Shown: positions 59,297 to 64,000 of the stretch, piece after piece
How the letters are laid out: the number at the start of each line of letters is the position of its first letter
Numbering within the stretch: the first letter of the stretch is position 1
Assembly: GCA_030704615.1 (NCBI GenBank)
Contig: CM060733.1
Coordinates: 21,762,001 to 21,826,000, forward strand
DNA: 64,000 nucleotides
Direction of reading: 5' to 3'
Source of the DNA: Takakia lepidozioides
Lineage: Eukaryota > Streptophyta > Takakiopsida > Takakiales > Takakiaceae
Position numbers and translations under genes: made by a program
The notes under the pieces: model-generated
Told to the model about the DNA's origin: nothing
What the model saw: the letters and a program-made list of their open reading frames with translations, nothing else
The model's database searches: none

Positions 59297-62200
59297 CTAG
59301 AAGCTAGCCTTCAACAACTTAGGCCGAGCAGATAGGTCTATTTCACTAAAAGGCTGCTCTTGCTCCACATGAATGTAGTCCTTTGTCTTCAACACCTGTG
59401 TCCATATTTCTAGGTTAGAACACTCTAAAACATAAGAATTGTTACACTGGCAAGCATTTCTCGTCCTGCTACTGTAGACACAGAGTTTTCTGAAATTCCC
59501 ATGGTTCGATGTCTGTGAAGGTTTTTGGTCAGAAGGGTCATACTAATTGAACAGATACTCCAGAAATACACCACAACAGCTCAACATTGAGTCACAAAGC
59601 TTGTAGACCAAGAAAAGGGGTGCATACCAAGGTCTCAAAAAACATGCGTGCAGCTTCCCTTTTTGACTTGCCCCTAAGCATGTGATCCAGGCCCAACTTG
59701 GGCTGATCATCCTTCTCTTCTCTCCTTGCATCTGCCTCCATGGTTTCAAATGTTCCCTGCAGATATCGGCCTACAGCCCTGCATTTACACCACATTCAGT
59801 ATATGCTATTATCCATATACTGCTTGCTTTTCAGACCACCACTGTGAGAGCTTCTTATCCCATAGAGGGACAAGGTCTTCAAAGGATTTCAAGCCCACAT
59901 TCAGTATGTTTAGGCCATAGGGGCCTAAACAGGGGCCTACACACTCTTTGTGGCTGGACTGGCCGAAGAAGCCAACCTCTATGCAGATTTGGATCCAGTT
60001 TCAACTCAACATGGCCTACAAGCTCCCATTTCAACTATTCATAAAGATCCTACTGGACTGCGACTTGCAGACATCACACACCCCACCAAATCCTACTTAG
60101 CAAAACAGAAATCTTGTTTAACCTGGTGCGAGCCGACCACCCGCTGAAACCCTGTACCATCGATTCCTTGGGCGCATACTCAGTACCATCCAAATACTCT
60201 TCCGCCTCTTCGTACAAATCATCATCATCTTGGGCAAGAAACACTGGGATTCCAAGGATGATTTGAGCGTCAGTAGACATACACAGGCATCACATCTGTC
60301 TAACTTCCTTTCCCATCTCTCTTAAATTTGGTGTCAAAATAATTCTTGGTGAAATGCATTTGAGTAAACTTTATGCAAGAGCAACTTTCCATGGCAGATA
60401 AGCGGGGCTGAACATAGACATAAACGTTGTAAAAATGCTCTCAGAGCCTGCCTGGAAGCCAGATTTGGCAGTTCAACTCAGGGGATTTGTAGTAAGCACA
60501 GACAGATGCACACCTACAAAGCCAAAGAGCCAAAAAATCAGCATACACAGTACCTGTATGTGACTCTTCGAGGAAGCCAAGACCCTGTTCAATACAACTT
60601 ATGTGTAAGAGAAATGATTTGTGCCACCTGATGGTTGACAATATTGCACTAACTCACCTCCATTGTCCTCGACCCTACCTGCCCACTTCAGTTGAAACAC
60701 CCAAGAAAAAATTGCTGTTCTAGTGTTTGTTCAACTGAACCAATGGGCCCTCTGGGCCTTCTCTGGGAGGACAATTTTCTCTCAGTACCATTTCATTTCA
60801 TTGAGCTTTCATGCTTTCTCTTGTACCATAGTCTTTGAACTATCCACGGACCTTATGAAGTATCATTTCATTTCCTTCCTATCGTGCTCAATCTGTCTTT
60901 CGTTCTCACTAGACTGAAATTTATACTCAGGGCAGGAAGCCTACCTTTGAACAGCAAACAGAAGCAGAGAGGAAAGGGAGAGTGCAAGTGCCTGTTGTGT
61001 GGGCAACCTGAAGACAATATTCATACCTCTGTTTACCAACTTCGAAAGTCTCAAGGCTGAGCCAAAAGCCCTGGCCCTTTTGGGGCCTAGTTATCGGGCA
61101 AACCACACACAGCAGGTTGATGCTTGTGTAAAGGGGATTTCTAGAGGATATCTGGACAACCCAGATCAATTTTTTATGTCTTACTACCGGCGTTGGCCCC
61201 TGACAAAGGTATGTTCCGTCCCTTTGTGTTCCGCTCAAACTGGGGCGGGGTCAATGGCCACAAGGCTATGACAAACAACTTCTTATGAGTACATTCCGTC
61301 TTTCGTTCGTTCCCTCCATCTATGCTTAGATAAGACATGTGACTTACACGGTGATCATCAATCACACAACAATAATTTGACACACCTTAGTTATTTCTCC
61401 TATCACCAGAGAGCTTACCAACCCAAACCTGATCCTTATTGAGTGCAGAGCAGAAAGACTGGCACAATTCACCTCATTAGTGGGCTGCTCGCCTCCAGCT
61501 GGCAAAACGGCTTCTTCATCTTTCATCACAGCAGCTGTTGTTCCTTCCCCAGGCACCAATTCCTCCACCTCTGCATCTGGTTCTATGGCTGTCACCTCAT
61601 CTACTTCATCGTCCTTTACAACAGTGGCCATGTCACCCTGCACCTCAGTCAGCACCTCAGGTCCGCCTGTTGGAAGTTCTTCATGGATAGGGGGCAGTTC
61701 ATCCATGTCTGTGGCTACAGCTCCCACTGTTACTGCGTCTGCCTCTAGTGGCACCTCTATTTCAGCAGGCGTTTGTACAGGGGAAAGGGCTGCCAAAGGC
61801 TCCAGCTCAGTGCCTTCCACCTCGTTCTCCTTGCTCATCATTGCTGTTAACAGGAAAGCAGTAACATGGGCTTAGTATTACCAATAGTTGCTGTTTCAAA
61901 AGAATACAGACACAGATACAACCTACGGCCTTGGTTGACATGTTCTGAAGTCTATATAGAGCAAAAGTGTGCTTGGATGTGAAAGAAATCACTGCATGTC
62001 ATCCCTGTCTGTTGACCATGCTACAGCTTAAACTGCATTAGAAACAAGTTGTCAGAGTTGCACCCACCTTCCTCTGCAACAGTGCCAACAACCACAGGAA
62101 CCTCCTCACTGAATTCCGCAGCAACCTGCTCTTCTGAATCCACAGCAACTTCCTTGCCCAATTTCTTTTCAGCTGCATCCACATCCTCCTTCACATCTTC

Positions 62201-63774
62201 CGTTGTCTCTGTGGCCAGGTCTTGGTGGTTCAACTCCTGGCCTTCTTTGGTATGCAAATGTTGTTGTTCTTCTGCCTCTTGTACAGGTCTTGAAGGACTC
62301 GCAGTAGCATTTGCATCAGCATTACCTGAACCAGTGCAGCATCCATACAGTGAGCAGAAGAATGGTGGTCCTGGAATTGGACCACTAAGACTTTACCCTC
62401 CCTAAACAAGCAACAAGTCTCGTCACAAATGGACTGAGATAAATGTGAAGAGACACATGGAAGTGTGTTAAGCAACAATTGAGAACAAAACATCCACTAC
62501 ATCACTAATACCAGGGCCCTACTTAGCATGGCACAAGATTCACAATCATTTCAGTCTGGGTTGAGCCCCACATGCAGCATTTCACAGGGCAAGCACTACT
62601 GCTGTAACCAAACATCTGATAAAGCTGTCGCATAATGGAAGTACCAAATTATGAGTGGTTTAAACAGCAATTTTGTGCACTACAGCAAGGCAATTAACAG
62701 CAATTTACCCAGTTAGAGCATATGGATAACCACCAACCGACCTGTGTCAGGTACTATGCTTGCTATAGCAGCTTGCTCATTGGACACTTCTTGTGCTTCA
62801 GGCTGAACTCCTTGTGTTTGTTGTTCCTCCACAAGAAGCTCCTCCTCTGGCCTAGGGGTTTGAGGAACTGCCTCATTCTCGGGGGTTATGTCGTGTACAG
62901 GTGCAGCAGCCGGCAGATCTGCTTCACCTTTGACCAATACTCGCTCATATAGTTCTCGCAATTCCATACATAAACCTGAAAATAACAATGTGGGATCAGC
63001 AAACATATTTATTCACTTCTTACTTGCACAGGGAATTCTTCTGTCCCAGTTGCCACAGTTTGCTACGTAGTTTGTCTCAGATCAAGTTGACCCTGGTTAA
63101 TGATAAGCCACAGAATCTGGCCAGCTTGTAAACCATGTGTACAGATCCACCATGCGAGCACTTGGAAGGCTAACATACCAAATCTTCTTTCCCCATTTTT
63201 CAATTTAAGCAAGGTCTAATAAAGAAAATCAGGCATACATGGGTAAATACCCCACTTGGTTAAGCCTGACATGCTGTGATTATAAAAACGAGAACACTTA
63301 TCCAGCAGCATCAAGGTAGGTTTGAAACTGCATATTTTTCCACTATAAAACTGAAGCCTGTAGAAATGTGTAGCCTTTCATATATTACCAATAACATGTG
63401 GCACCATAACTGGGAGATGGGTTCATATTAAGAAGTGGGTGCCAGGACTTCCTGGTTCAGAGTACCAAAAATAAAACTTCTTACAAGTTATAGATCTGGC
63501 TAGATTACAGCACAGTTAGATTAATCCTGCCTACAACAAATGTACCAACTAACAAAACACAATGCTGGAGGCCCACAACTGAAGGTCCAGACAAATACCA
63601 GGGACGGAAGGCTCGCCGAATATCTGGTAACCAAGAGACTGTTTCTGCACCATCCAGAGCTCATGGCGGGTGCAAGGTGCCTTCTTGCGAACACGGCGGA
63701 TGTCAGCTGTGTTGGCCAACTGTTCCCTCATCACACTACATCCACCACTACCTTTGTCAGCAACATGGATCCTA
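59297..63774 (-). CDS. RAD21: Cohesin kleisin RAD21/SCC1 (SYN), N-terminal exons beyond window
   Basis: Kleisin subunit that bridges the SMC1/SMC3 heads of cohesin in the nucleus. Exons, all phase-consistent: 63599-63774, 62742-62975, 62068-62325, 61473-61843, 60554-60584 (31-nt microexon), 60123-60243, 59628-59778, 59297-59395. Visible: the conserved middle segment RRVRKKAPCTRHELWMVQKQ then IFGEPSVPGLCMEL; a long Glu/Pro-rich acidic linker; GFSGWSARTRAVGRYLQ; LGLDHMLRGKSKREAARMFF; and VLKTKDYIHVEQEQPF up to the stop at 59297-59299. The last three make the C-terminal winged helix that contacts SMC1. The N-terminal SMC3-binding domain is not in the window. A further exon 63927->64000 is possible (phase fits). 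A dispersed repeat lies in the intron at 60585-61472. Which plant SYN paralogue is unclear; no meiotic REC8-specific sign was seen. Confidence 0.88.
61020..61310 (+). repeat. Dispersed repeat in a RAD21 intron
   Basis: Direct similarity to 25865-26160: GGCCCTTTTGGGGCCTAGTTA, CACACACA, TGTGTAAAGGG, CTGACAAAGGTA, CGGGGTCAATG, CTTATGA(G/A)TACATTC. No coding frame recognised. Confidence 0.65.
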
Positions 63775-64000
63775 CTGAACAAAATGTGAATTCCCATGGG
63801 AACTACAAAGACTGCTCTTCGATAAGGGTTGCTGTTATTGCCATTAACTAAACTACGGTTGAATCCACACATTCATTGTTGCACTTCCTGCAAATGTTGA
63901 ACAAGGCAGTGAGTATAGGGGTGTACCTGACATCTTTGTTATACGCAGGTATGCATGGCAGGAGAGAAACACTCATGGTGGGCCAAAGAAAGGAAGTGGG

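Noticed and set aside
61480-61875. Plus-strand 131-residue Ser/Thr-rich frame
   Set aside because: Shadow of the acidic RAD21 exon 61473-61843 on the minus strand.

Overview
The window is nuclear DNA of a land plant (embryophyte). All convincing genes are spliced with GT-AG introns, and their products are plant types: a CKI1-like hybrid histidine kinase, an L-threonine aldolase, an ERD15/PAM2 protein and a RAD21/SYN cohesin kleisin. Plant transposon families (tRNA-derived SINEs, hAT-like, PIF/Harbinger, Ty1/copia, Ty3 chromovirus) fill most of the rest. The divergence of the proteins fits a seed-free plant (bryophyte, lycophyte or fern), but the species cannot be fixed from the sequence alone.

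Layout. 29-5782 (-): seven exons of a CKI1-class histidine kinase, cut by the left window edge inside its receiver domain. 5783-8150: its leader/upstream region, with unexplained minus-strand open frames. 8.2-10.2 kb: nothing recognised. 10.2-11.4 kb: a SINE cluster with a hAT-like MITE. 11.4-16.5 kb: sparse repeats. 16547-22584: a 3.38-kb tandem duplication carrying a chromovirus chromodomain, whose second unit lacks 728 bp. 22.6-23.1 kb: telomere-like tract and minisatellite. 26.3-29.1 kb: element with ~320-bp inverted ends. 30.3-31.0 kb: PIF/Harbinger transposase remnant. 32.3-34.2 kb: inverted copy of part of the tandem unit, itself hit by two SINEs and a hAT-like element.

35.2-40.0 kb (+): an apparently intact threonine aldolase gene. 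40.3-41.1 kb: Ty1/copia 3' remnant. 41.1-46.7 kb: a duplicated threonine aldolase locus that is now a pseudogene. 46.7-55.4 kb: accessory DNA with a dispersed repeat pair, one copy split by a ~1.7-kb insertion containing an array of 28-nt hairpins. 57396-58012 (+): ERD15-like gene. 59297-63774 (-): RAD21/SYN gene, 5' end beyond the right edge. ERD15 and RAD21 are convergent.

The four genes have separate jobs (phosphorelay signalling, amino-acid metabolism, poly(A)-binding-protein-linked stress response, chromosome cohesion) and show no sign of forming a pathway. No clear undescribed system was found. The most unusual signals are the covarying 28-nt hairpin array at 54.6-55.0 kb, two hAT-like insertions at the same motif of one SINE family, and the 728-bp deletion between 8-bp microhomologies in the tandem unit.
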